From CAYFUF01 sp964394795 (GTDB lineage Bacteria; Bacillota; Clostridia; Tissierellales; Peptoniphilaceae): DNA of 17,029 bases. The stretch's first letter is position 1; each line of letters opens with the position of its first letter. Of the stretch, positions 6,555 through 13,478 are shown piece after piece. Position numbers and translations under genes: made by a program. The stretch is taken from the NCBI GenBank assembly GCA_964394795.1, contig CAYMYX010000033.1, positions 1 to 17,029 of the forward strand. The letters run 5' to 3'. The notes beneath the pieces were generated by a model. That model saw only the letters and a list, made by a program, of their open reading frames with translations. It was not told the origin of the DNA and searched no databases.

Positions 6555-8762
6555 TTACTTATCCAAAGCTGCATTTTCGCCAGCAATGCGGCCAAATGTG
6601 AAGATATCTGCAATTGCGTTTCCGCCTAAGCGGTTACCGGCATGGACTCCACCGGTGACTTCACCAGCGGCATAGAGGCCTGGGATAATTTCGCCGTCGG
6701 CATTCAACACATGACACTGGTCGTCGATGCGTATTCCACCCATCGTATGGTGAAGAGACGCTTTACGTGGAGAGATTACGATGCCGTATCCTTCATTGGC
6801 GTCGACGAAATCCAAGTTGATGTTTCCGGTTAAGACTTCTTTACCAAATTCTGCATCGTTTTGAGACTCAACATAGGAATTGTAGTTTTCAATGGTTTCT
6901 CTTAGTTGCTCTTCGGTGAAAGCAGGGGTTAAGCCGGCAGCCTCTTGCTTAGTTGCTTCCGCTAGATCGGCTAGGGTTTCGCCGTACCAGATATGGCCCG
7001 TATCCACCATGTTTTGAACGGTGTTCCCGAATAAGCTATCTTCCATGGTAGCGCCTTGCAAAGGAGACCCGTCCGCATTAGGTAAGCCGGCATAAATGAT
7101 GTAGAATACGCCATCTTCTAACTCTAAGCTTGCCTTTGCGAGAACATCACGCTCAGCGTACTCATTGACGAAGCGCTTGCCTTCTCCATCAATCCAAATT
7201 TGCGCACCAGCATCAGCCCATATCCCATCGGTCATTGTTCCTTTGACAGGGGAAGATGACGGCATGAGCTGTGCAATTTCCATATCGACGGTATCGGCAC
7301 CGATATCGAGGGCCATAACAATACCATCTCCCTCATTCGTACCAACATTCGTTGATAAGGTTCTGTCGGTTAAGTCGTCACCCCAGTACATATCGTATTC
7401 CTTGACCATGGCGGGGTTAGCACAATAACCACCGGAAGCGATGACCACACCATTCTTGGCCATGATGGTAAGTTCGGTTCCGTCAGCCTGTACTGCTTTG
7501 GCACCAACGACCCTACCGTTGTCATCGATGATGAGCTCTGTTCCTCTGGTTTCCAAATAAATCTCAACATTGTTCTCTTCGGCCGCCTTTTGAAGAGCTT
7601 CGATGCGAGGCTCACCGGCAAGGAAGGAGTGGGTTCTTGGCCACATTGCACCTAATACCGTGTATAAACCTTTGCCGCTTTTTGAGTCAGCATTCAGGCC
7701 ATACGAAGATTCAAGCCCAACTTCATCCATCCATTCGACAGAACCCAATGCGCCTTCGGCAAGAGTGCGAGCAAGGTCAATATTAGGAGCAACCCAGCGG
7801 CCGTCTAATAATTCTCTTAGACCACCGGTATAAGTGTGCCACATATGTAGAGCAACGGAATCGAAACCAGGCATATCTACGCCAGCTAGTGTTCCTTCAT
7901 TTTCAGTATAGAAGTTTTGAATGTCTTCTTTAAGTTGAGTTAAAACTTCTTCCCACTCGGGAAATTCATCAAATTTAAGTTTAGGATCGGTTGCTTCCAA
8001 AGCCAAATAATCATCAAGAGTCTTTCTTTGGGACTCAGACAGAATCATGATGGATTGAGCTTCAGGATCGACGGCGTTGATGGCATCGCCTGCTAATAAC
8101 GTGTTACCGCCAAGTATAGAACCCTTCTCGATGAGCACAACATCGACGCCTTGTTGACCAGCTGTGATTGCAGCAGAAAAACCAGCACCACCACCGCCGA
8201 TGACCAATACGTCTGTTTCGATTGTCTGTGCTTCCTTAGGGGTAGCTATGACAGCGTTAGCCTTCATTGCATCAACGTCTAAGTTAGCTTCCTTACATGC
8301 ATTTTCAACAGCTCGTAAGATTGCATTGCTGGATAACGTAGCTCCCGTGACCGCATCCATTTTCAAGCTTTGATGCTCAATAAATTGCTTTGGAATACGC
8401 TCGAATGCTACCTTAGTAATTGATGGAGTTTCATGGTTTTCTGAAAAATCGATAGCGGTTACTTTTCCATCTTTCACGGTAATATCTGCAGTAATTGGTC
8501 CCTGCATACCAGTTGATGAACCCGAATAGGTTCCGTCTTTAACCTCAGTTGTTTCTTCAGAACTTTCTTCCTCTTCTGAACTTTCTTCAGCTACGCTCTC
8601 CGTACTTTCTTCAGCAGCCGAACTTTCCTCTTCGCTAGTTGATGTTTCGCTTTTCTCACTGGAAGCTACTTCATCCGTCTTTTTGTCGTCACTTGAAGAG
8701 CAACCAACCAAAAGCAGAGTAAACAAACTTAATGCTAGCAATAGACTCAATAGTTTTTTCAT
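6555..8762 (-). CDS. Exported lipoprotein flavoprotein reductase, fumarate/urocanate reductase-like
   Basis: 735 residues. Signal peptide with lipobox LVGC (Cys21), acidic Ser/Glu-rich spacer (about 22-75), FMN-binding domain (about 76-160) with TGAT (139-142; Thr142 is the predicted ApbE flavinylation site), then the FAD_binding_2 domain from DVLVIGGGGAGFSAA (184-198). The active-site end is canonical for the flavocytochrome-c fumarate/urocanate/methacrylate reductase group: LHHTMGG (670-676), AAGEVTGGVH (698-707) and NRLGGNA (710-716), with Arg711. The middle lacks the usual His-Arg-Pro-Gly-Gly stretch of fumarate reductases and reads WPRTHSF (374-380), so the acceptor may not be fumarate. 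There are no haem CxxCH motifs; electrons would come through FMN. I chose the inner ATG at 8762 (AAGGAGGG upstream, start of the signal peptide) over the in-frame start at 8792. It appears to be a single-gene unit. Confidence 0.87.
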   Translation of the reverse strand: MKKLLSLLLALSLFTLLLVGCSSSDDKKTDEVASSEKSETSTSEEESSAAEESTESVAEESSEEEESSEETTEVKDGTYSGSSTGMQGPITADITVKDGKVTAIDFSENHETPSITKVAFERIPKQFIEHQSLKMDAVTGATLSSNAILRAVENACKEANLDVDAMKANAVIATPKEAQTIETDVLVIGGGGAGFSAAITAGQQGVDVVLIEKGSILGGNTLLAGDAINAVDPEAQSIMILSESQRKTLDDYLALEATDPKLKFDEFPEWEEVLTQLKEDIQNFYTENEGTLAGVDMPGFDSVALHMWHTYTGGLRELLDGRWVAPNIDLARTLAEGALGSVEWMDEVGLESSYGLNADSKSGKGLYTVLGAMWPRTHSFLAGEPRIEALQKAAEENNVEIYLETRGTELIIDDNGRVVGAKAVQADGTELTIMAKNGVVIASGGYCANPAMVKEYDMYWGDDLTDRTLSTNVGTNEGDGIVMALDIGADTVDMEIAQLMPSSSPVKGTMTDGIWADAGAQIWIDGEGKRFVNEYAERDVLAKASLELEDGVFYIIYAGLPNADGSPLQGATMEDSLFGNTVQNMVDTGHIWYGETLADLAEATKQEAAGLTPAFTEEQLRETIENYNSYVESQNDAEFGKEVLTGNINLDFVDANEGYGIVISPRKASLHHTMGGIRIDDQCHVLNADGEIIPGLYAAGEVTGGVHAGNRLGGNAIADIFTFGRIAGENAALDK

Positions 8763-8806
8763 TGTCCCTCCTTGATAATAAATTTTGTTCAACTATTAGC
8801 AAGATG

Positions 8807-8835
8807 AGCATACTATTATATTTTCTCGGTGTCAA
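8807..8835 (-). promoter_or_regulatory. Promoter for the 6555-8762 flavoprotein gene
   Basis: On the minus strand, a perfect TTGACA (8835-8830), a 17-base spacer and TATGCT (8812-8807) lie 44 bases before the start codon. A TATAAT (8820-8815) overlaps the spacer and is an alternative -10. Confidence 0.7.
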
Positions 8836-9019
8836 TGCTATAACAAAGTGATATCCGACGACTTATCTATTCCGTTCTACTTTTGCCATACAAGATAAAA
8901 CCTTTAAATATTCTACGATTTGAATCTATGTAACCGTGCTCAATAAGGAGTTTAGATGAGTAATCTATTAAAGTGATTGTAAGAAAGCATTACAAGAAGA
9001 AAGTAAAATAAAGCAAAGT
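8836..9019. other. Gene-free AT-rich spacer
   Basis: Nothing convincing is coded here. AAGGAG followed by ATG at 8956 opens a frame of only six codons (MSNLLK, ending 8976). Next to it is a small inverted repeat TTGTAA/TTACAA (8977-8982, 8990-8995). Neither is enough to call a gene or a regulatory RNA. Confidence 0.4.
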
Positions 9020-9052
9020 AAAAAATGATCTGCTTTTTCGAAAGCAGACCAT
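9020..9052 (-). terminator. Minus-strand intrinsic terminator, probably for citG-citC
   Basis: The inverted repeat 9025-9036 with 9041-9052 has a 4-base loop. On the minus strand all 12 pairs form (one G-U) and six T follow (complement of 9020-9025). On the plus strand the same position is an A-C mismatch and there is no T-tract. It is therefore oriented for leftward transcription, and the nearest leftward genes are citG and citC, across the tRNA. Confidence 0.75.
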
Positions 9053-9110
9053 TATTAAAGTTAGACTTATTCATTATTAATAACCCCAATCCAACTAGCA
9101 GGAGAAAATC

Positions 9111-9140
9111 TTGATTAGAACCTCATATTAGGTATATAAT
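9111..9140 (+). promoter_or_regulatory. Promoter of tRNA-Gln
   Basis: TTGATT (9111-9116), an 18-base spacer and a perfect TATAAT (9135-9140), with the tRNA starting 18 bases after the -10. Confidence 0.8.
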
Positions 9141-9157
9141 ACCTCTTGCACTAACGA

Positions 9158-9228
9158 TGCCGATTGGTGTAATGGTAGCACAGATGACTCTGACTCATCT
9201 AGTAGAGGTTCGAGCCCTTTATCGGCAG
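9158..9228 (+). tRNA. tRNA-Gln (anticodon CUG)
   Basis: It folds as a full cloverleaf. Acceptor TGCCGAT/ATCGGCA (9158-9164, 9221-9227), D stem GTGT/GCAC, anticodon stem GATGA/TCATC with loop CTCTGAC (anticodon CTG at 9190-9192), a 4-base variable region, T stem AGAGG/CCTTT with loop TTCGAGC, and discriminator G at 9228. The weak U1-A72 first pair is typical of bacterial tRNA-Gln. CCA is not encoded (TAG follows). It decodes CAG. It stands alone with its own promoter and terminator, tail-to-tail with citC. Confidence 0.95.
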
Positions 9229-9230
9229 TA

Positions 9231-9274
9231 GCGGGGAAGCTTCAGATAACGATCCGAAACTTCCCCGCTTTTTT
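9231..9274 (+). terminator. Terminator of tRNA-Gln
   Basis: A 9-bp stem GCGGGGAAG/CTTCCCCGC (9231-9239, 9260-9268) followed by six T (9269-9274). On the minus strand no T-run follows, so it should not stop citC transcription efficiently. Confidence 0.9.
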
Positions 9275-9276
9275 AT

Positions 9277-10317
9277 TTAGGTTGTTTTTACGTATTTGTC
9301 TAGGCGGTCTTTGACCAGATCGAAGTCTTTGCTAGTAAAGAAGGCGGCTGTCGTTGGAGGGACAAGTTTGCTTGCCTCTTCGATTCGACCTTCGCTTAGG
9401 AGCTTGCGGACTTCGGTGGCGGAGATTGCCCTATTATCTGCTTGCTTTCTTTCGATGATGTGGAGTCTTGGGATGCCTGGATTGGGCTCAGCATCGAAGA
9501 CTTTGTTCATCGCCTGATTGTACAGCTCCGTGGTTGGACTGAAGGGCTCTTGACCAACGAAGCGGTCGGTAATGCCCAGTGCCTCGGCAATGTGGTATTT
9601 GAAGATTCGGGCATCCAAAGTTGCCTGAACTTCGGCTACATTGCTTTCTTCCTTGAGGAAGTAAGCGGGGAAGGTAGCCGACGAGACGATATAGGAATCG
9701 GTGTCATGTATACGGATGTTTGGCAGGTGCTTTGTGCCTTCCGCAACCAGTTTTTTACGAATTTCCTGAGGGAAGGCGGAGGCTTCTTCACTGACCACAA
9801 AGAGGTGGAGAACATCAGCCTGCTTGCTGGCTTCTTCTACCAGGTATTGGTGGCCTAAGGTGAAGGGATTGGCATTGAGGACGATTGCCCCAATCCTGCC
9901 GCCTTCGACGAAATCTTCTTTCAACTCTTCCAAGTAGGCGGAGAAGCCCTTGGTTGCCTTCTCCATGAAGACGAGTTCGCCTTCGACTTCTTCGATCACT
10001 TTGAAGCCGATCGCAGAAAAACCATTAGTGGTATCCGGCTTGGTGTAAACATAGATTTTCTCGTAACCTTTGTTGTAGATCTCGTTCAGGATGCCCGTCA
10101 ACAATTCGTTGAAGGTGGCACCTCCGTGGAAGTCGCTGCTGATGGCTACGCATTTGATGATGTTTTTATAGTAGGAGGCGGTGGCGACAAGAGTATCGCC
10201 TTCAAACAGGCCATAGGTCGCATCCACATTCTTTTCTGTGCGAATATTCTGTCTATGCAATAAATCCGCCCACTTCTTCATATCGGATTGGATGCGGTAG
10301 GGGAAGATTTTTCTCAT
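9277..10317 (-). CDS. citC: Citrate lyase ligase ([citrate (pro-3S)-lyase] ligase)
   Basis: It activates citrate lyase by acetylating, at the cost of ATP, the thiol of the prosthetic group on the acyl carrier subunit CitD. It has 346 residues. The N-terminal part (about 1-125) looks like a GNAT acetyltransferase fold. It is followed by the nucleotidylyltransferase domain with NANPFTLGHQ (148-157, containing the T/HxGH-type signature) and ISATEVR (298-304, the ISxTxxR signature). The start was set at 10317: GGAGGA precedes it and the ATG overlaps the citG stop (ATGA), showing translational coupling. An in-frame ATG at 10329 lies inside citG and overlaps the ribosome binding site. citC is the second and last gene of the leftward citG-citC unit. 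Confidence 0.95.
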   Translation of the reverse strand: MRKIFPYRIQSDMKKWADLLHRQNIRTEKNVDATYGLFEGDTLVATASYYKNIIKCVAISSDFHGGATFNELLTGILNEIYNKGYEKIYVYTKPDTTNGFSAIGFKVIEEVEGELVFMEKATKGFSAYLEELKEDFVEGGRIGAIVLNANPFTLGHQYLVEEASKQADVLHLFVVSEEASAFPQEIRKKLVAEGTKHLPNIRIHDTDSYIVSSATFPAYFLKEESNVAEVQATLDARIFKYHIAEALGITDRFVGQEPFSPTTELYNQAMNKVFDAEPNPGIPRLHIIERKQADNRAISATEVRKLLSEGRIEEASKLVPPTTAAFFTSKDFDLVKDRLDKYVKTT

Positions 10318-11162
10318 GGTTTCCTCCATATGATTTCCAGGGTGCGTAGGGTGGTGAACAAGTCGGCGATGCCGCCACTGGCGATGTAATTCTCTCTGTA
10401 GTAAGCGTCTAATTCTTCCGCTCTGCGTTCTGCGGCTTCGCGATCTTTCTGATCGTACAAGGCAACAATCTCTCTGGCTTCTGTCTGAAGATTTCGTAGG
10501 GTCGTTACGTTGGATCGCTTTATGGTCGTTGTATCGTCAAAGCGCTCGATGAGAAGGAGGGTGAGGTAGTCGTCTTCATCAACTTCGCTCAAGCCTCGAT
10601 TAGCTTTCCGATAGTCTTTCATGAGGTCCAACACTTGTAACAGCTGACTGTATCCTTCTAAAGGGTGCTGCCGAACGTCCTTGATGCCAACTTGTGCGTA
10701 TTTAGCAGAATGAAAATCTTCCATGCGTTTGTAGTCATCCAAGAGAGGTTGACTAAACTCTTTGATGAAGGGAGTCAGGTGCTCTTTCTCCACCGCATGG
10801 AGATAGGCATAGAGCAAGAAGAGTTGTAAGAAAATCAGTCCCTTGTGGGTATTGACGCCTTCGGTTTCGGCGAACATCTTCTTCTCGACATCACAACCTG
10901 CTTTTCTCAAGTCGTGGAAGTCATGGATGTCATCCCAGGAGATTTCTAGGAAAGCATCACTGATAGCGTGGATGGACATCAAAAACGTATGATAATCCAT
11001 ATCCCTGTGGGATCCTTGAGTGTCAAAGGAGACGCAACCGTAGCCACGCTTACGACTGAGTTCATCGATTACTGCTTGGATTAGGGCGTCATTGTATTTT
11101 ATGATCTGTTGACGATATGGGTTGTCCTGGCTCCCAGGAATAAACCGATTTACACCTTGCAA
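10314..11162 (-). CDS. citG: Triphosphoribosyl-dephospho-CoA synthase
   Basis: It makes 2'-(5''-triphosphoribosyl)-3'-dephospho-CoA from ATP and dephospho-CoA, the precursor that CitX transfers to CitD. It has 282 residues, the usual CitG length. Family blocks are GSHRDMDYHTF (50-60), EKKMFAETEGVNTHKGLIF (93-111) and SGGIADL (262-268). The start is most likely the TTG at 11162, placed 5 bases after GGAGG. A TTG at 11174 in the same frame overlaps that ribosome binding site. It is separate from citX; in some bacteria the two are fused. It is driven by the leftward half of the bidirectional promoter at 11260-11312 and coupled to citC by ATGA overlap. Confidence 0.93.
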   Translation of the reverse strand: MQGVNRFIPGSQDNPYRQQIIKYNDALIQAVIDELSRKRGYGCVSFDTQGSHRDMDYHTFLMSIHAISDAFLEISWDDIHDFHDLRKAGCDVEKKMFAETEGVNTHKGLIFLQLFLLYAYLHAVEKEHLTPFIKEFSQPLLDDYKRMEDFHSAKYAQVGIKDVRQHPLEGYSQLLQVLDLMKDYRKANRGLSEVDEDDYLTLLLIERFDDTTTIKRSNVTTLRNLQTEAREIVALYDQKDREAAERRAEELDAYYRENYIASGGIADLFTTLRTLEIIWRKP

Positions 11163-11259
11163 AATTTCCTCCAATCGACAGTAATCTACCTTCAGTTTAC
11201 GGTATCTGCGAACAAAAATTGTTTTCTATTTGTTTCTAACAAGTAAATTGCGTAAGCTT

Positions 11260-11312
11260 CTGAAAACGTTTCTATACTGAACTATTCTACAATTAGATGG
11301 CAATTTTTTCAA
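11260..11312. promoter_or_regulatory. Near-symmetric bidirectional promoter, copy A (drives citG-citC)
   Basis: Leftward: TTGAAA (11312-11307), 17-base spacer, TAGAAT (11289-11284), suited to citG. Rightward: CTGAAA (11260-11265), 17-base spacer, TATTCT (11283-11288). The two -10 boxes overlap on TATTCTA, and the two -35 boxes form an inverted repeat around it. The leftward half is the better match. No gene is available for the rightward half. A related copy lies at 12821-12871. Confidence 0.7.
11261..11274 (+). promoter_or_regulatory. cre-like operator in copy A
   Basis: TGAAAACGTTTCTA matches the CcpA operator consensus TGWNANCGNTNWCA at 12 of 14 positions. It overlaps the rightward -35 box and lies just downstream of the leftward start, a position fit for repression of citG-citC. 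It is identical in copy B. Confidence 0.6.
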
Positions 11313-11351
11313 CCAAGGAAAACCGGAAGTGTGTGCAGAACTCATACGCAT

Positions 11352-11392
11352 GAAAAAACCAGAGACATTGAATTTCCATCAAGTCTCTGGTT
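11352..11392 (-). terminator. Terminator of the small membrane protein gene
   Basis: A 10-bp stem AACCAGAGAC/GTCTCTGGTT (11357-11366, 11383-11392). On the minus strand it runs into six T (complement of 11353-11358). No T-run follows on the plus strand. It separates the inserted minus-strand genes from the citG promoter. Confidence 0.85.
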
Positions 11393-11449
11393 GGGGGCTG
11401 TAGTTTAATGGGACTATCTTCATTTTGCTAAGCAATAATAGTGCACCAG

Positions 11450-11797
11450 TTAATTGCTGAGTACTTTTGAATAGGTTTGAAAACTAAAGTAGGTAATCAA
11501 GAAAATTAATCCTACTGCGGCAAAGATGGCAATCCAATAATCCTTTGCGAGAATGGTGAGAACGACCAGGATAATATTCAGTAGTGCATCTCTCTCCCAG
11601 TGAGCCTTCATGCTATTCTTTAGACCGTACTTTTCGTCGAGTTTTTTTTGCATAACAAGCAAAAGTATTGCTGGAAGGAGAGGGATTAATATGAACCAGA
11701 TATTTTTCGTGTACCAAATTCCAACTAAAGCGATGATGTACGCAACGGCTGTCACTACACTAAGTATTTGAAATTGTCTCTCATTAGCGTTGTTCAT
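11450..11797 (-). CDS. Small membrane protein of unknown function
   Basis: 115 residues with four predicted membrane helices, about 10-28, 30-48, 70-85 and 88-107. Between helices 2 and 3 is a charged cytoplasmic-looking loop (QKKLDEKYGLKNSMKAHWER, 50-69). I do not recognise the family; many small four-helix Bacillota proteins look alike. The start is well supported by AGAGGAGGAAAG before the ATG. It lies downstream of the 11942-12820 gene on the same strand (144 bases apart, no terminator between), so the two may be co-transcribed. No clear promoter is visible in that spacer. Both sit between the two promoter copies, where they interrupt an otherwise pure citrate cluster. Confidence 0.7.
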   Translation of the reverse strand: MNNANERQFQILSVVTAVAYIIALVGIWYTKNIWFILIPLLPAILLLVMQKKLDEKYGLKNSMKAHWERDALLNIILVVLTILAKDYWIAIFAAVGLIFLITYFSFQTYSKVLSN

Positions 11798-11941
11798 TAC
11801 TTTCCTCCTCTTGTTTGTTCTCCTATCCTAGGAAGAACGGTGGCTAGAAACTAATCTATGATTTAACTAAATGATATCATACTTTAGATTAATAGAGAAA
11901 TATTAACCTATTCTGTCATAACAGTTTCGAAGCTTCTTAAA

Positions 11942-12820
11942 TTAAATAAAAAACTGGGTTTTCGCCACTAGGAACATCACTGTATTGGCTAAATCGGTGG
12001 TAATGCAATCCAACACTTCGGAGGGTATAGCATCGCCTAGGGAGAATATAGGATTGTTGAGAATGTAGTCTATAACTTCTCTCGGATACTTTGAATAAGC
12101 ATCGCCAGCCAATGGACGTGGATATGCGGGATTTTCTCCTGGTATGACATAAGTATTAGAACCGATAATGCCTGCTGAGTAAATTTTGTTTAACCACCAT
12201 TCCATCAGGGAATTAGGCAATGGCGAAAAGGTTGAATAATTTTCATCATATGTAGGTGGAGGATTATCATTCCAACCTGGTGTTGACGTAGAAAATTCAA
12301 TTTCCGTTTCCTTAATAAGGCTACTCACATCTATATTCTCAGCATCATCTAAGGTTTCATTGATTTGATCGGACAGGGCGAGGACACCGTCCACGGTAAA
12401 TTCAGGCGTTCCGTCCGAATTGGTGTCAAAAACTTCTGTAGTGGTTATCAATGTAGGGTCATGCTTTTTCAGACTGTTTTCTTCACTTTTTATTTTGGTA
12501 TAAGCTTCGACGACTTGGTAATCTGAATCCAAAACAGCAGTTCTCACGTGATCGCTGTTGGATAAAAAGATGTAATAGAAATCTCCAATTTGAGTTACTT
12601 CAACAGTGGTGCCGTCGACTTCATGTTCAGGGATGATGACTTTAATATCGATTGGGCTAGCTTCAGCAGTCGAGGCGAAAGAAGATATTACTGCCAAGAG
12701 TACCACCAAGCTTAAACTAAAAAATTGTTGTAATCGAAAGATATGGCCCCCATAAATACGGTATAATTGAAGCAAGAATGTATTCTTTTTGTACAAAAAC
12801 CTGGATTTAACCAACACCAA
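11942..12820 (-). CDS. Secreted protein of unknown function, start uncertain
   Basis: An open frame of up to 292 residues. Residues 30-55 carry basic residues, a hydrophobic core (LSLVVLLAVISSFA) and an AEA-S site like a signal-peptidase I cut, so the mature protein would begin near SPIDIKV and be exported. The mature part is acidic and polar, with NSDGTPEF (a DxNxDG-like calcium-loop shape, Asn/Asp rich) and a C-terminal region rich in Tyr, Pro and Trp. I recognise no family. The listed start is a TTG only 25 bases downstream of a possible leftward -10 and has no ribosome binding site. No in-frame ATG exists upstream of the signal peptide. An ATG at about 12753 in another frame follows the same region, so a frameshift or damaged 5' end is possible. 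Base composition looks more AT-rich than in the cit genes. Confidence 0.5.
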   Translation of the reverse strand: MVLVKSRFLYKKNTFLLQLYRIYGGHIFRLQQFFSLSLVVLLAVISSFASTAEASPIDIKVIIPEHEVDGTTVEVTQIGDFYYIFLSNSDHVRTAVLDSDYQVVEAYTKIKSEENSLKKHDPTLITTTEVFDTNSDGTPEFTVDGVLALSDQINETLDDAENIDVSSLIKETEIEFSTSTPGWNDNPPPTYDENYSTFSPLPNSLMEWWLNKIYSAGIIGSNTYVIPGENPAYPRPLAGDAYSKYPREVIDYILNNPIFSLGDAIPSEVLDCITTDLANTVMFLVAKTQFFI

Positions 12821-12871
12821 TTGAAAACGTTTCTATGGTGGGTTATTCTACAAGTTAATGAAAGTTTTCAA
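12821..12871. promoter_or_regulatory. Near-symmetric bidirectional promoter, copy B (drives citX)
   Basis: Rightward: TTGAAA (12821-12826), 17-base spacer, TATTCT (12844-12849), suited to citX. Leftward: TTGAAA (12871-12866), only a 15-base spacer, TAGAAT (12850-12845). The arms TTGAAAAC/GTTTTCAA form an inverted repeat centred on the shared -10. Compared with copy A the first 32 bases agree at 27 positions, including the cre-like site and both -10 boxes. The leftward half looks impaired. Confidence 0.7.
12822..12835 (+). promoter_or_regulatory. cre-like operator in copy B
   Basis: TGAAAACGTTTCTA, identical to the site in copy A. It overlaps the -35 box of the citX promoter, a repressing position. 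TGAAAGTTTTCA at 12859-12870 is a second, weaker palindrome in the early transcribed region. Confidence 0.6.
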
Positions 12872-12891
12872 ACGAAAGTAGAGGAGTGAAT

Positions 12892-13464
12892 ATGGAACTA
12901 CGTTATCTGGCGAGGGGGAGCACCCCTGGGCTGGAGGAAGTTTTATCCGATAGAGAAAAACGGGTGCAGCTGATTCAGGAGATGAAAACAGATTTTCCGG
13001 ATGCAACGATACTTTGTTTTAAGTTAAATATCCCCGGACCGGTGAAGAGCAATCCGGAGATTGAGAAGGTCTTTGTCCATGGCCAAAATGAGATCGATCA
13101 GATTTTGGAGGAGACGGAAGTGACGGTCTTTTATTATCAGGAGGTTTTTAAGCGGACGGGGCCTGAGCTCTATGTTGCCTGCGATCTGGATGCGAGAGAT
13201 CTGAAGGAAAAGATGGTGGATTTGGAGACGAATTCGCCCCTTGGCCGCCTCTACGATATCGATGTGGAAGATAAAAATGGGGCAGTTAGCCGGTCTACCA
13301 TAGGCAAGGAAGAAAGAAAGTGCTTCATCTGTGATCAACCTGCTAAGGTGTGTGGCCGTTCTAGGGCCCACAGCGTAGACGAGATGTTGGTTTGGGTGGA
13401 AGACTTACTGGAAGATAACAAAGATGGTTGGCAGCACTTAACGAAAAAAGTCTATGAAGAATAG
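12892..13464 (+). CDS. citX: Apo-citrate lyase phosphoribosyl-dephospho-CoA transferase
   Basis: It transfers the phosphoribosyl-dephospho-CoA group made by CitG to a serine of apo-CitD, giving holo acyl carrier protein. It has 190 residues, the usual size. Family motifs are SPLGRLYDIDV (115-125) and the cysteine-rich RKCFICDQPAKVCGRSRAH (142-160; Cys144, 147, 154). The start was set at ATG 12892 after AGAGGAG; the in-frame GTG at 12886 overlaps that site. The PEPCK-like gene follows after 14 bases, so the two are co-transcribed from promoter copy B. Confidence 0.95.
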   Translation: MELRYLARGSTPGLEEVLSDREKRVQLIQEMKTDFPDATILCFKLNIPGPVKSNPEIEKVFVHGQNEIDQILEETEVTVFYYQEVFKRTGPELYVACDLDARDLKEKMVDLETNSPLGRLYDIDVEDKNGAVSRSTIGKEERKCFICDQPAKVCGRSRAHSVDEMLVWVEDLLEDNKDGWQHLTKKVYEE

Positions 13465-13478
13465 CGAAGGAGACAGTG

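Noticed and set aside
8956..8976. Six-codon frame (MSNLLK) with a good ribosome binding site, next to an inverted repeat
   Set aside because: It is too short to judge; no downstream gene on that strand that a leader peptide could regulate except the tRNA, which has its own promoter.
11289..11392. Possible small RNA from the rightward half of promoter copy A, ending at the hairpin 11357-11392
   Set aside because: The rightward -35 is weak, and on the plus strand the hairpin is followed by GGGGG instead of a T-run, so no discrete 3' end is expected.
11313..12820. Insertion sequence or transposon as the cause of the insert
   Set aside because: No transposase, no terminal inverted repeats and no short target duplication; the flanking repeats are promoter copies, not mobile-element ends.
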